This document shows positions 43,383 to 53,629 of a stretch of 64,000 bases of DNA, piece after piece. This DNA comes from an uncultured Bacteroidales bacterium (GTDB lineage: Bacteria; Bacteroidota; Bacteroidia; Bacteroidales; Bacteroidaceae). The notes beneath the pieces are model-generated. The model did not search any database, was not told the origin of the DNA, and saw only the letters and a program-made list of their open reading frames with translations. The stretch is from positions 1 through 64,000 of the forward strand of contig CADCLN010000002.1 of assembly GCA_902802265.1 (NCBI GenBank), written 5' to 3'. Position 1 is the stretch's first letter. The number at the start of each line of letters is the position of its first letter. Position numbers and translations under genes: made by a program.

Positions 43383-45962
43383 ATGAAATTTGATTTTAAA
43401 AAATTATTGCCAGATGCGGTTTGCATCGTGCTTTTTATCGTCATCAGCTTTGCTTACTTCAGTCCAGCTGTGTTTGACGGTCGCCGTCTGGAACAACACG
43501 ACAGTGGTGCGAATGATGGTATCAATGTGGAAATTAAACAATACAGAGAGAGTCACAACGGCGAAACACCTCGGTGGAACACTTCACTGTTTGGCGGTAT
43601 GCCGACTTATCAGATAGCGCCTTCCTACAATTCTACGAAGACGATGGCGTTCATCGAGAAGGCTTACCATTTGTGGCTGCCCGACTATGTGTGGTACATC
43701 TTTGTGTCGATGCTCGGTTTCTACATCTTGCTGAGAGCTTTCGACTTCCGACAATGGATGGCTGCGCTGGGTGCCATCATCTGGGCTTTCTCCAGCTATT
43801 TCTTCATCATCATTGCTGCTGGTCACATCTGGAAAGTGATGACACTGGCTTACATCCCGCCGACGATGGCTGGCATGGTGCTGTGTTACAAAAGGAAATA
43901 TGTGTGGGGCGGCATTCTCTTGGCACTTTTTGCCGCCTTGCAGATTTCGGCAAACCATGTGCAGATGACTTACTACTTCATTTTGCCAGAGGTGTTGATG
44001 GTGCTTGCCTTCTTGGTCGAAGCGATTCGCAAAAGACAGCTGGCTGCCTTCTGTAAAGGCACAGTCACGGTCGGTATAGCTTGTGTACTGGCTGTTTGTT
44101 TGAATCTTACGAATTTGTACCATACGTATGAGTATCAGAAGGAAACCATGCGTGGTAAGTCTGAGTTGGTCAAACAGCACAAGACGGAAGACCAGACCGA
44201 CACGGGATTGGAACGCAGCTACATCACGGCTTGGAGTTATGGCGTGGACGAAACGATGACATTTATTATTCCAAACTACCGTGGTGGAGCCAGTATGCCG
44301 CTCAGCATGAACAAGACAGCCATGAAGAAGGCTGACCCCCGTTTCAATCAGGCTGGCATTTATGGTGCATTTACGCAATACTGGGGTGAACAGCCAGGAA
44401 CGAGTGGTCCCGTTTATCTGGGCGCCATTGTGTGTATGCTCTTTGTGTTGAGTCTTTTCCTGATTCCCAACAAACGTCCGATGAAGTGGGCTTTGCTCCT
44501 TGCTACGGTCATCACGCTGATGCTCAGTTGGGGTCATAACTTCATGGCATTTACCGACTTTGCCATTGACCATGTGCCGATGTATGCCAAATTCCGTACC
44601 GTTGCCAGCATCTTGGTGGTTGTGGAATTTACTGTTCCGCTGATGGCCATGTGGGGACTGAAATTGTATGTGGAGAAACCCAACCAGAAAGCATTGTTCA
44701 TCGCTACAGGCATCACCGTCGGCATTTGCTTGCTGCTGATGTTCTTCGGTGGCGATTGTCTGAGTACCAACGACAGGAATGCCATCAATTCCTACGTGGG
44801 ACAGGGTTATTTCGATGCCGCTACAGGACAGCAGATTCTTTCCAGCATCAGCGAGATGCGCATGGCCATGCTTACGAGCGATGGTTGGCGCAGCATCATT
44901 TTCATTCTGTTGGGTGCTGCTGTGTTGTTCTGGTATGGTCGTGCAGCGAAACAATCTCAGGACCTTAAGGCAGCAAAACCCTACAGACTGATAACTGTAG
45001 TCAGTCTGTCATTGCTGGCACTTTGCCTTGTCGATATGTGGCCAGTGAACAAGCGTTATCTCTACGACCAAATGTTTGTCTATCCGCAGGGAGTGGACCG
45101 CATTCAAAAGACGGAGGCTGACGACTACATTCTCTCGAAGAGTGGAACGGGCAGAGATTACCGTGTGCTGAACTTCACGGTTTCTACGTTCAACGACAAT
45201 ACAACCAGTGCATTCTACAGCAGTGTGGGCGGTTATCATGCTGCCAAATTGCGCCGTTATCAGGAACTCATCGAGGCACATATTGCCCCCGAAATGAGCA
45301 AGGTGTATGAAGCCCTGCGCAGTGCTCCGATGGACACGGTGGCCATGATGACAGGCATGGCAAAATATCCTGTCTATGACCTTGCGGCAGTGAATACCGA
45401 TTCGCTTTTCCCTGTCATCAATATGCTCAATACCCGCTGGTTCATCCTGGGAGCAGGGGAAGGTGGAAAGACCAAGATGCCGATTGAAAACAACACAGCC
45501 AACGGCAATGCCTGGTTTGTGACGGATGTGAAATACGTGGACAATGCCAACGAAGAAATCGATCAGTTGGGCAAAGTCAATCTGAAACACACTGCTGTGG
45601 TGGCAAAGGCTGATTTCGGTTTTCTGAAAGCTGGTGGCGAAGGTACAGCTTCCCTTACGGAGTATGGACCTGTCGAGGCTAAGTACACGGTCGATAGTCA
45701 GCAGGGAGGTTTGGTCATCTTCTCGGAAGTATATTATCCAGGCTGGACAGCTACCATCGACGGACAGCCTGCCGAAGTGGGACGTGCCAACTATGTGTTG
45801 CGTGCACTCAATGTGCCGGCAGGCAAACATGAAGTAGTCTTTACATACAATCCCCAGTCTATCCATACGACCGAAATGATTGCTTACATAGCCCTTGGAG
45901 TACTTCTGCTGGGTTTGCTGGTGGCTTGTTTCCTTACGTTCAGAAAGAGACATGAATCTTAA
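43383..45962 (+). CDS. YfhO family integral membrane protein
   Basis: An 859-residue protein with a dozen or so membrane helices over about residues 10-560 and a large soluble C-terminal part ending in one more helix. It matches the YfhO family, which in Gram-positive bacteria glycosylates lipoteichoic acid and is related to GT-C glycosyltransferases. The N-terminal loop DGRRLEQHDSGANDG contains acidic residues of the kind used by GT-C enzymes. The Bacteroidota role is unknown. It overlaps the next gene by 11 nt. Confidence 0.85.
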   Translation: MKFDFKKLLPDAVCIVLFIVISFAYFSPAVFDGRRLEQHDSGANDGINVEIKQYRESHNGETPRWNTSLFGGMPTYQIAPSYNSTKTMAFIEKAYHLWLPDYVWYIFVSMLGFYILLRAFDFRQWMAALGAIIWAFSSYFFIIIAAGHIWKVMTLAYIPPTMAGMVLCYKRKYVWGGILLALFAALQISANHVQMTYYFILPEVLMVLAFLVEAIRKRQLAAFCKGTVTVGIACVLAVCLNLTNLYHTYEYQKETMRGKSELVKQHKTEDQTDTGLERSYITAWSYGVDETMTFIIPNYRGGASMPLSMNKTAMKKADPRFNQAGIYGAFTQYWGEQPGTSGPVYLGAIVCMLFVLSLFLIPNKRPMKWALLLATVITLMLSWGHNFMAFTDFAIDHVPMYAKFRTVASILVVVEFTVPLMAMWGLKLYVEKPNQKALFIATGITVGICLLLMFFGGDCLSTNDRNAINSYVGQGYFDAATGQQILSSISEMRMAMLTSDGWRSIIFILLGAAVLFWYGRAAKQSQDLKAAKPYRLITVVSLSLLALCLVDMWPVNKRYLYDQMFVYPQGVDRIQKTEADDYILSKSGTGRDYRVLNFTVSTFNDNTTSAFYSSVGGYHAAKLRRYQELIEAHIAPEMSKVYEALRSAPMDTVAMMTGMAKYPVYDLAAVNTDSLFPVINMLNTRWFILGAGEGGKTKMPIENNTANGNAWFVTDVKYVDNANEEIDQLGKVNLKHTAVVAKADFGFLKAGGEGTASLTEYGPVEAKYTVDSQQGGLVIFSEVYYPGWTATIDGQPAEVGRANYVLRALNVPAGKHEVVFTYNPQSIHTTEMIAYIALGVLLLGLLVACFLTFRKRHES

Positions 45963-48096
45963 ACGAAAAATATCATTAGTGGCAGTGCTCTGTATCATGA
46001 GTACCGCCACTTTGCTTGCTCAGTCATTCACACTGGAACAGGCTATGCAGTCTTGGAAGACGCTTCCTGTGAAACGTCCTGCCGATATGGCATGGACAGA
46101 AAACGGGATGCCCTACGAGGCTGCTGCCAACCAGTCGTCGGCAAACTATTATGCTACCAGCAATGACGGCAACTTTGCCCTGGAGTTTACCAACCGAAAA
46201 CGAGTGTGGCGATATGCAACCCGTGGCGATTTCTATTTGGTTGACCTGAAAAGCGGCAGCAAGCGTAAACTGGGTGAAGGAATGCCTGCCGCCTCTCTGC
46301 AGTTTGCTAAATTCTCGCCCAACAGCGAAATGGTGGCATACGTGAGCAAGAATAATATTTATGTGGAGCATACAAAACTCCAAAACCTCAAAACCTCAGA
46401 ACCCCAGAAACTCACTTCAGATGGCAACGACACCATCGTCAACGGCACTTTCGACTGGGTTTATGAAGAAGAATTTGACTGCCGCGACGGTTTTCGTTGG
46501 AGTGGAGACAGCAAGAGCATTGCTTACTGGCAGTCGAACACCAGCGGAACGGGATGGTTCGATATTATAAATAATGTGGATAGCATCTATCCCACCGTTC
46601 AGCATTTCCCTTACCCCAAGGCTGGCACGCAAAATTCCGCCGTCCGCATTGGCATTGTCGATATAGCCACAGCAAAGACACAGTGGCTTGACATTCCAGG
46701 CAATCCCCGAGAGAACTACTTGCCACGCATGGAGTTTGTGCCAAACACCAACACGCTGCTGATTCAGCAGATGAATCGTGCACAGAATACGAACAAAGTG
46801 TGGAAGTATGACGCACAGACGCTGACCATTCTATGTACCGATACAGACTCTGCCTGGGTGGAGACCAACGATGACATCCATTTCCTGCCTGGTAACCACA
46901 AAATCGTAAAATATTTCACCTTCACCAGTGAACGTGACGGTTGGCGACACATCTACCGTGTTTCTGCCGACGGCAAGCAGTGGAAGTGTATTACCGATGC
47001 TCCGATGGATGTCATCGAGGAAGTGGCACTTGACGAAAAGCGTGGTTACCTTTACTTCATGGCTACACCGCCCGACCATGCCACAGAACGTTATCTCTAC
47101 CGCACCCAGCTTTACGGCAATGGCAAGGTGGAAAAACTCCCCACACAAGACCGTCCTGGACAATACAGCTACGAACTGTCACCCACTTGCGACTATGCCG
47201 TGCAGTGTTACAGCAACGCCAACACACCACCACAATATCGCATTCTGCAAATGAACAAGCAGGGAAAATGGTCGGTGAAAGAAGTGCAGGAACTGAACGA
47301 AGCCGCTGCCGCCAAAGCAAAAGAGCTGGGGCTGAACAAAGAGTTTGTGAAAGTGCAGAGTGGTGACCTTTTGCTGGATGCCTGGATAATCAAGCCACAG
47401 GACTTTGACCCCACAAAGAAATACCCCGTCATTGACTATGTCTATGGCGAACCAGCTTCAGCCACGGTGCAAGACCGTTGGGAAAGCAGCCTCTTCTGGC
47501 AATATCTGGCTCAGCAGGGCTATGTCGTGGTGTCAATAGAAAATCGTGGAGCCAACAGTCCGCGCGGTCGCCAGTGGCGCAAGTGCATCTACGGTGAAGT
47601 GGGTGTGGCTGCCAGCGAAGACCAGGCACGTGGCATTCAGTCGCTTTGCCGTCAATTTGAGTGGATGGACTCCACGCGCATTGGCATTACAGGCTGGAGT
47701 GGTGGCGGCAGTCAGACCCTCAACTGTATGTTCCGCTATCCTGACATCTTCAAGACAGGTGTAGCCATTGCCTTTGTCAGCGACCAACGTCTTTACGACA
47801 CGATTTATCAAGAACGCTACATGAATACGCCGCAGCAGAACCCCGACGGCTACTTCCGTGGTTCGCCCATCAACTTTGCTGATGGACTGAAAGGAAACTT
47901 GCTGCTCATCCACGGCACAGGTGACGATAACGTACATTATCAGAATTGCGAAATGCTGGTCAATCGTCTTGTCGAAGCCGGCAAGACTTTCTACCAGATT
48001 TCTTACCCGATGCGAACTCACAGCATCAGTGAACGTTCTGGCACCAGTCTTCACCTTCGCCGCCAACTCATTGATTTCTTCAATAAAAATCTCTAA
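45952..48096 (+). CDS. S9 family (DPP IV-like) peptidase
   Basis: A 714-residue exported serine peptidase that removes N-terminal dipeptides. Signal peptide residues 1-24 (ends near LLAQ). The N-terminal beta-propeller has the RWSGD block and the double-Glu helix-like DWVYEEEFDC, where DPP IV enzymes bind the substrate amino end. The catalytic serine is S583 in GITGWSGGGSQ; the Asp is in IHGTGDDNVH and the His in MRTHSISE. The ATG at 45952 overlaps the yfhO end by 11 nt. Confidence 0.92.
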   Translation: MNLKRKISLVAVLCIMSTATLLAQSFTLEQAMQSWKTLPVKRPADMAWTENGMPYEAAANQSSANYYATSNDGNFALEFTNRKRVWRYATRGDFYLVDLKSGSKRKLGEGMPAASLQFAKFSPNSEMVAYVSKNNIYVEHTKLQNLKTSEPQKLTSDGNDTIVNGTFDWVYEEEFDCRDGFRWSGDSKSIAYWQSNTSGTGWFDIINNVDSIYPTVQHFPYPKAGTQNSAVRIGIVDIATAKTQWLDIPGNPRENYLPRMEFVPNTNTLLIQQMNRAQNTNKVWKYDAQTLTILCTDTDSAWVETNDDIHFLPGNHKIVKYFTFTSERDGWRHIYRVSADGKQWKCITDAPMDVIEEVALDEKRGYLYFMATPPDHATERYLYRTQLYGNGKVEKLPTQDRPGQYSYELSPTCDYAVQCYSNANTPPQYRILQMNKQGKWSVKEVQELNEAAAAKAKELGLNKEFVKVQSGDLLLDAWIIKPQDFDPTKKYPVIDYVYGEPASATVQDRWESSLFWQYLAQQGYVVVSIENRGANSPRGRQWRKCIYGEVGVAASEDQARGIQSLCRQFEWMDSTRIGITGWSGGGSQTLNCMFRYPDIFKTGVAIAFVSDQRLYDTIYQERYMNTPQQNPDGYFRGSPINFADGLKGNLLLIHGTGDDNVHYQNCEMLVNRLVEAGKTFYQISYPMRTHSISERSGTSLHLRRQLIDFFNKNL

Positions 48097-48098
48097 AA

Positions 48099-48135
48099 AC
48101 GGTAAATGGTAAATAGTAAATGGTAAATAGTAAAT
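48099..48135. repeat. GGTAAATAGTAAAT repeat before purN
   Basis: Tandem 7-bp AAATGGT/AAATAGT words fill the gap between the peptidase and purN. They are the inverse of the repeats at 12071-12103. Confidence 0.65.
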
Positions 48136-48138
48136 AAA

Positions 48139-48714
48139 ATGATGAACATCGCCATATTTGTATCTGGCAGTGGAACGAACTGCGAAAACCTTATTAAACA
48201 TTTTCAGGACCATCCGACCGTCCATTGCGCCCTTGTTGTCAGCAACCGCTCCGATGCTTACGCTTTGGTGCGGGCAGAACGTCTTGGCATTCCCACCACC
48301 ATCATTACCAAGGCAGAACTTGCCGATCCCGACAAAGTGCTGCCTGTGATGCAGCAGTACGACATACAGTTCATTGTCTTGGCAGGCTTTCTTCCTCTCA
48401 TTCCCGACTATCTAATCGAGGCTTACCCACGGCGCATCATCAACTTGCACCCAGCCCTTCTGCCCAAATTTGGCGGTAAAGGTATGTGGGGACACTATGT
48501 GCACGAAGCTGTGAAAGCCGCTGGAGAAATCGAAACAGGCATGACGGTCCACTATGTCAGCCCAGTCTGCGACGGTGGCGAAATCATTGCCCAGTTCAGC
48601 ACCCCTCTTTCTCCTACCGACACCGTTGACGACATCGCAGAAAAAGAACACTTGCTGGAAATGCAGCACTTCCCCGCTGTGGTGGAACAAGTGCTCAGAC
48701 AAACGGCAGATTAA
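48139..48714 (+). CDS. purN: Phosphoribosylglycinamide formyltransferase
   Basis: It transfers a formyl group from 10-formyl-THF to GAR in purine synthesis. The 191-residue protein begins NIAIFVSGSGTNCENLI; catalytic residues are in INLHPALLPKFGG (Asn, His) and VSPVCDGGEII (Asp). Two adjacent ATGs (48139, 48142) are possible starts. It lies between peptidase and GH30 genes, an odd place for a purine gene; spacing to GH30 is 12 nt. Confidence 0.94.
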   Translation: MMNIAIFVSGSGTNCENLIKHFQDHPTVHCALVVSNRSDAYALVRAERLGIPTTIITKAELADPDKVLPVMQQYDIQFIVLAGFLPLIPDYLIEAYPRRIINLHPALLPKFGGKGMWGHYVHEAVKAAGEIETGMTVHYVSPVCDGGEIIAQFSTPLSPTDTVDDIAEKEHLLEMQHFPAVVEQVLRQTAD

Positions 48715-48726
48715 CTATCAGGCACT

Positions 48727-50274
48727 ATGAATCAATACATCAAACGAAAGCTGGGCTTTGCCTATTCACTGCTCTTCCTTGTTAGTGTCACTTATGCACA
48801 ACGTGTGACAACCTATACCAGTCACGACGGCGCATTTTGGCAGAAGGGACAGACGGCCATGCAGAACAAGGCTGCCGCTGAACCAGTGATTGCCGTGGAC
48901 GGAACAGAGCAGGGCGTAGCGTTCAAGGCTTGGGGCACATGCTTCAATGAATTGGATTGGGATGCACTCAATCTGTTGGACCGCCGCACACAAGAACAAG
49001 TGATGAGCCGACTGTTCGACCCCCAAGGCGACATCAAATTCACAAGAGGCCGACTGACCATGAATGCCAACGACTATAGCCGTGCATGGTATAGCTGTTC
49101 GGAAGTCAGCGGAGACCTTGAAAACAAATATTTCAACATTGAACACGACAAACAAAATGTCATCGGACTCATCCGTTCAGCCTTGGCTTATAACGAAGGC
49201 ATGACCTTCTTCATGTCGCCGTGGAGTCCACCCGCATGGATGAAAATCAATCAAGACTATCCCGTATTGTCGAGCAAATACAACACCCAATCCCCCCAGA
49301 AAGACTACCTGCTCTATGCCGACACAAAGAACAAAAAGGTAGATGCCGACGAAATGAAACTGACGGGCGACCGTTCAGGCGTATTCCCACGTCGATTGGC
49401 TTCACAAAACTACTTCATTCAGGATGAACGCTACTTGCAGTCCTATGCCGAACAGTTCTGCAAATTCATTGACCTATATGCCGAACAAGGCATCAAGATA
49501 GACAAAGTGATGTATCAGAACGAAGCCTACAGCTACACACCCTATCCTGGTTGTGCCTGGACCGCTGAAGGCACCATCCGTTTTAACCGCGACTATTTGG
49601 CACCCGCGCTGAAGAAGCACCACCCCGAAGTGGAATTGTATTTAGGTACATTCAACACCAACCGACAGGATTACATCGAAAAGATTCTCTCCGACAAAGG
49701 ACTTCTGCAGGTGATCAAAGGTTTTGGTGCCCAGTGGGAATGTCGCCAATGTCTGCCCGAACTGATGAAACTTTACCCACAGCTGCATTTCATCGGCACA
49801 GAAAGCGAATGTGGCAACGGCAGCATGGATTGGAAAGCCGGCGAACACACCTTCTTCCTCATCAGCGACTATCTGGGTTGCGGCTGTGATGAATACTACA
49901 TCTGGAACTTCCTGCTTCCCGACAACGGCATTTCCTCCTGGGGCTGGACACAGAATGCACTGATACAGGTGGATAGCAAGACCAGGACTGTGCGCTACAC
50001 ACCAGAATTCTTTGCATTGAAACACTTCTCCAACCTTGTCAGCCCAGGTACACACATCGTGGGCTACAGTGGCAGAGACAAAGACGTGCACGTCAGCCAA
50101 GACAGCAAGATACCCGTTGTCGTGTTCCGAAAGAACGAAGGTAAACGCCGAACCTACATTGTGACAGCGGGCAACTTCACCGATACGGAACGAACCATTA
50201 CTGTGAAAATTGAAAATAAATACCTGAACATGAATGTAACAGCACATTCGTTCAATACATACGAAGTAAAATGA
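48727..50274 (+). CDS. Secreted GH30 family glycoside hydrolase
   Basis: A 515-residue exported enzyme. The signal peptide covers about residues 1-25. The (beta/alpha)8 barrel of GH30 is clear: GWGTCFNELDWDAL-type start (AWGTCFNELDW), MSPWSPPAWMK, acid/base E266 in YQNEAY and nucleophile E359 in FIGTESECG; a small beta domain follows. GH30 includes beta-glucosylceramidases, beta-1,6-glucanases and xylanases; the bond cut here is not known. It overlaps the next gene by 4 nt (ATGA). Confidence 0.87.
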   Translation: MNQYIKRKLGFAYSLLFLVSVTYAQRVTTYTSHDGAFWQKGQTAMQNKAAAEPVIAVDGTEQGVAFKAWGTCFNELDWDALNLLDRRTQEQVMSRLFDPQGDIKFTRGRLTMNANDYSRAWYSCSEVSGDLENKYFNIEHDKQNVIGLIRSALAYNEGMTFFMSPWSPPAWMKINQDYPVLSSKYNTQSPQKDYLLYADTKNKKVDADEMKLTGDRSGVFPRRLASQNYFIQDERYLQSYAEQFCKFIDLYAEQGIKIDKVMYQNEAYSYTPYPGCAWTAEGTIRFNRDYLAPALKKHHPEVELYLGTFNTNRQDYIEKILSDKGLLQVIKGFGAQWECRQCLPELMKLYPQLHFIGTESECGNGSMDWKAGEHTFFLISDYLGCGCDEYYIWNFLLPDNGISSWGWTQNALIQVDSKTRTVRYTPEFFALKHFSNLVSPGTHIVGYSGRDKDVHVSQDSKIPVVVFRKNEGKRRTYIVTAGNFTDTERTITVKIENKYLNMNVTAHSFNTYEVK

Positions 50275-51416
50275 CAAAGAACATAGAAATAAAAGCCGTT
50301 CAATCCCGTAAAGACCTGAACGCATTCATTAACTTCAACTATTGGCTCTACAAGGGACATCCCTATGCTGTGCCCGATTTAGCCTTCGACCTCCGTGACA
50401 CCTTCAACAAGAAAAAGAATCCAGGACTGGAGTTTAGCGAAATGCAGCTTTTCCTTGCCTACAAAGATGGCAAAGTGGCAGGTCGTGTAGTGGCAATCAT
50501 CAACCATCGAGCCAATAAGACATGGAATGTCAAGAACGTGCGCTTTGGTTGGATAGACTTCATCGAAGACATCGAAGTCTGCAAAGCCCTGCTCCAGACC
50601 GTTGAGGCATGGGGCAAGGAGCGAGGCATGACCCATTGCCAAGGGCCGATGGGCATTACCGACATGGACAAAGAAGGAATGCTTGTCGAAGGGTTCGACC
50701 GTCTCAGCACCATGGCAACCCTCTACAACTACCCCTATTATCCGCAATATCTGGAACAGTTAGGCTACCAGAAAGAAGCCGAATGGATGGAATTGAAGAT
50801 GGATGTGCCCGAAACCATCCCCGAAAAATACACCAAAGTGGGTCGCATTGTGATGCAACGCGAAAAAGTACACATCAAGAAACTCAATGGCAGGGACGAC
50901 ATCTTCAACAAAGGCTACGGGCAGAAAATCTTCACCCTCATCAACGATGCCTACAGCCCACTCTTTGGTTATTCGCGCATGACGGAACGACAGATAAGCA
51001 ACTACATAAAGACATACCTTCCCTTGCTCGACCTCCGCATGGTCACGCTCGTTGAGACCGACGACACTAACGAATTGGTCTGCGTAGGCATCTCCATGCC
51101 CTCCATTGTCAGAGCCTTGCAGAAATCCAAAGGAAAACTCTTCCCTTTCGGTTGGTTCTACTTGCTCAAATCACTTAAATTCAAACACGAAGAAGGCGTG
51201 GAACTCCTGCTCATTGCAGCCCATCCCGACTGGCAAGGCAGAGGACTCAATGCCCTGCTCTTCACCGACCTCATCCCTGTCTATCAGCAGATGGGCTTCA
51301 AATGGGCAGAAACCAACTGCATTCTGGAAACCAATGTCAAGACACAGGCACAGTGGCAATACCTCGATGCCAAAGTGATAAAACGCCGCCGCTGCTACAA
51401 GAAAGCCATTTTATAG
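50271..51416 (+). CDS. GNAT-like N-acetyltransferase (YghO type)
   Basis: A 381-residue protein with two GNAT-like halves. Recognisable parts include HCQGPMGITDMDKEGMLVEG in the middle and LLIAAHPDWQGRGLNALLF with the acetyl-CoA binding R/GxxG-type signature near residue 318. Members of this family are annotated YghO; their substrate is unknown. It is the last gene of the yfhO-to-GNAT run and is followed by a strong terminator. Confidence 0.78.
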   Translation: MTKNIEIKAVQSRKDLNAFINFNYWLYKGHPYAVPDLAFDLRDTFNKKKNPGLEFSEMQLFLAYKDGKVAGRVVAIINHRANKTWNVKNVRFGWIDFIEDIEVCKALLQTVEAWGKERGMTHCQGPMGITDMDKEGMLVEGFDRLSTMATLYNYPYYPQYLEQLGYQKEAEWMELKMDVPETIPEKYTKVGRIVMQREKVHIKKLNGRDDIFNKGYGQKIFTLINDAYSPLFGYSRMTERQISNYIKTYLPLLDLRMVTLVETDDTNELVCVGISMPSIVRALQKSKGKLFPFGWFYLLKSLKFKHEEGVELLLIAAHPDWQGRGLNALLFTDLIPVYQQMGFKWAETNCILETNVKTQAQWQYLDAKVIKRRRCYKKAIL

Positions 51417-51423
51417 AAACAGC

Positions 51424-51463
51424 AAAAACGCGCATCCCTCAGTCCAAAGAGATGCGCGTTTTT
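51424..51463 (+). terminator. Terminator of the yfhO-purN-GH30 run
   Basis: A 13-bp perfect stem (AAAAACGCGCATC with GATGCGCGTTTTT) and 14-nt loop, with the T-tract inside the right arm. Confidence 0.88.
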
Positions 51464-51558
51464 GTTATAATATATTGAAAGTTCTCTGGGTTCTTTTTAC
51501 CACAGATTACACAGATCTTACAGATTACTCAGATTTTAATGTTTAAAAGATTCTTCAT

Positions 51559-51652
51559 TGACTTCGTCGAGCCTCTTACATACTCCTAAAAATCTAAGCC
51601 TCCCCGCAGGGGCAACGTCGGCTTGATTTTTATGTCGTCTGTTTCAAGGGTT
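51559..51652 (-). repeat. 94-bp dispersed repeat, copy 2
   Basis: Inverse of 31990-32083 with about six mismatches. It covers the last seven or so codons and the stop (51630) of the helicase gene. The gap 51464-51558 carries CAGATTACACAGAT words. Confidence 0.85.
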
Positions 51653-53564
51653 CTTCATTTTTCATGGCTCTTTGTAAGCCCAACCTGTTCGGAACGAGCA
51701 CAGGCGTTGTGCCTTGTGGCATACGGGAAAACAATTCACCAGGCTTTCCGTCCCTGAAAAACTGCAAATAACCATATTGCCCCTCATGCTGCACCAGCAC
51801 ACTGTCCCCCAGATACCCACAAATTCTATAAGCATGGTTGTGGTCTTTCTTCACCACAAGGTAGTCACGGGCAATGATAATGTCGTGATTATAGAATATT
51901 TCTTGCCAATCGAAACGCGGACTGACATGGCCCGTACTGTAGCGCAGCCGCAAACAACTGGCATACCAATTATCATGCTCATGCGCAAAAGCCACCTCCA
52001 CACCGCCTACCTTCTTGAACTCAGGCTCCATGTCTTCATAATAAGAATTACCCACAGGGTCCCAGCAAATGACACTCCGATAAGAACCATTGAAATCCTC
52101 GCCCAAGAAATAGCTTCCCGTCCACCTTACTCTTCCGTAAAGCTTGACCCCCAAATCCTTTCCCTTTTTGTCAATGACCGTTGTCACATCTATCAGCTTC
52201 CCGTAATTGTGCTGGTTGGGCTTTCTGTAAGTGCCGAGTGCAAAAAAACCACATCCCTTTTCCAGTCGTTCAATCTTTTTGAACTGTGCAGGACAAGTAA
52301 TCTTTCCATTGTACATCACACCATACCGACTGCCTTGCACAAAAACTTCCAATCCAGCATACCGTTCACCACCACCTTTGATGCGCACCATTTCCAGGTT
52401 TACCAATTCCTTTTCCTGCTCATCATCGTTTACGACGACACAACGCGACAAATCCGATTGCCCCTTTCCAGTCTCTTTGCCCAGAAACATCTGTTGCCAA
52501 TTACGAGCATCGGTAGGCAGTCCGAAAGTCTGGTAAAGTCCCACATTGTCAAGGATCAGCACATGCGGTTTCCCTTCAGAAACACGCATTCCGCGTCCCA
52601 CCTGCTGCAGATATTTCGACAGCGACAGAGTAGGGCGTGCCAGCTGAATGAACTCCACTTCGGGACAGTCGAAACCTTCAGAGAAAATGTCCACGTTCAC
52701 CAGCACATCCAGTTTGCCTTCGCGGTAATCCTCCACCATTTGCTCACGCTCCTTGGCGGGAGTTTTGCTGTCAATGACACAGCACTTTGCGCCTCTTTCC
52801 TGATAGAACGCGGCAATATGCCCCGCGTGCTGACGGTCAATGGCATAGACGATGCCTTTCCGTCCCCAGGCAAACGACCTGTACGTGTCGTAGAGATGTT
52901 CAATGCTTTCCGGCACATCCATCACAGTAGCCATCTCCTTCGTCTGGAAATCTCCATCAGCTCCACGTTTTTTCAAAGAACGAATCTGCCGCATGATGTT
53001 GCTGTCAGGTCTTGCCGAAACATATTCAAAGTCAGACAAAAAGCCCTTGTCAATAAACTCCTGAATGCTCCACGACTGCAACAACACATCAAACAAATCC
53101 GTAAACGCCGCCCCGTTCAATCTGCATGGTGTAGCCGTCAGTCCCAAGAACTGTGCTTTAGACCATCGTTCCCACAACAGCCGATACGTCTTTGCCAACG
53201 CATGATGCGCCTCATCGATGATGATCAGCGAAAAATGAAGGTTGAAGATTGCAGAATCCGGCTTCGCCTTTGAAATTTTCTGAATACTCTCCACAACCAC
53301 CTGTTCAGCATCATTCATGGCGCATTGTTTCTTGATTTGTTCAATCAACTCCCTCCGATGCGCCACGACCAATACGTTTTGCGGTTTTATGGTTTTGCGG
53401 TTATTCAGATGTGTGGTTCTACTCTTAATTTCCTCCGCCAGCACCACCGTCTTCCCCGTCCCCGTGGGCATCTGCACCATCACACTACGGTGTTGTCGCC
53501 AAGCTTTATGCAGCTGTGTCAACATCTCCTCTTGGTAATTGCGAAGTGTCAAATTGGTAGGCAT
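51630..53564 (-). CDS. DEAD/DEAH box helicase (SF2)
   Basis: A 644-residue superfamily 2 helicase. Walker A MPTGTGKTVVLAEE is near residue 33, the DEAH box at IIDEAHHA, motif III LTATPCRL, and motif VI LQQVGRGMRVS. A C-terminal region of about 250 residues has no catalytic motif. It resembles the RecQ-independent, RAD25/UvrB-like helicases often annotated as generic type III-restriction ResIII domain proteins, but no restriction or methylase gene is adjacent. Its 3' end runs into the 94-bp repeat. Confidence 0.87.
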   Translation of the reverse strand: MPTNLTLRNYQEEMLTQLHKAWRQHRSVMVQMPTGTGKTVVLAEEIKSRTTHLNNRKTIKPQNVLVVAHRRELIEQIKKQCAMNDAEQVVVESIQKISKAKPDSAIFNLHFSLIIIDEAHHALAKTYRLLWERWSKAQFLGLTATPCRLNGAAFTDLFDVLLQSWSIQEFIDKGFLSDFEYVSARPDSNIMRQIRSLKKRGADGDFQTKEMATVMDVPESIEHLYDTYRSFAWGRKGIVYAIDRQHAGHIAAFYQERGAKCCVIDSKTPAKEREQMVEDYREGKLDVLVNVDIFSEGFDCPEVEFIQLARPTLSLSKYLQQVGRGMRVSEGKPHVLILDNVGLYQTFGLPTDARNWQQMFLGKETGKGQSDLSRCVVVNDDEQEKELVNLEMVRIKGGGERYAGLEVFVQGSRYGVMYNGKITCPAQFKKIERLEKGCGFFALGTYRKPNQHNYGKLIDVTTVIDKKGKDLGVKLYGRVRWTGSYFLGEDFNGSYRSVICWDPVGNSYYEDMEPEFKKVGGVEVAFAHEHDNWYASCLRLRYSTGHVSPRFDWQEIFYNHDIIIARDYLVVKKDHNHAYRICGYLGDSVLVQHEGQYGYLQFFRDGKPGELFSRMPQGTTPVLVPNRLGLQRAMKNEEPLKQTT

Positions 53565-53629
53565 AGATTCCCCCTTTTGTTGTCTAACATTAGGTTTTTG
53601 GGAATTAAATCCGAATTTTTCGTAAGATT

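Noticed and set aside
51714-53273. 519-codon plus-strand frame inside the helicase gene
   Set aside because: Antisense to clear helicase motifs; composition is typical of a shadow frame.
51630-53564. Restriction-modification or phage-defence role for the helicase
   Set aside because: The ResIII-like motifs alone are not enough; no nuclease domain, methylase or other defence gene is adjacent.
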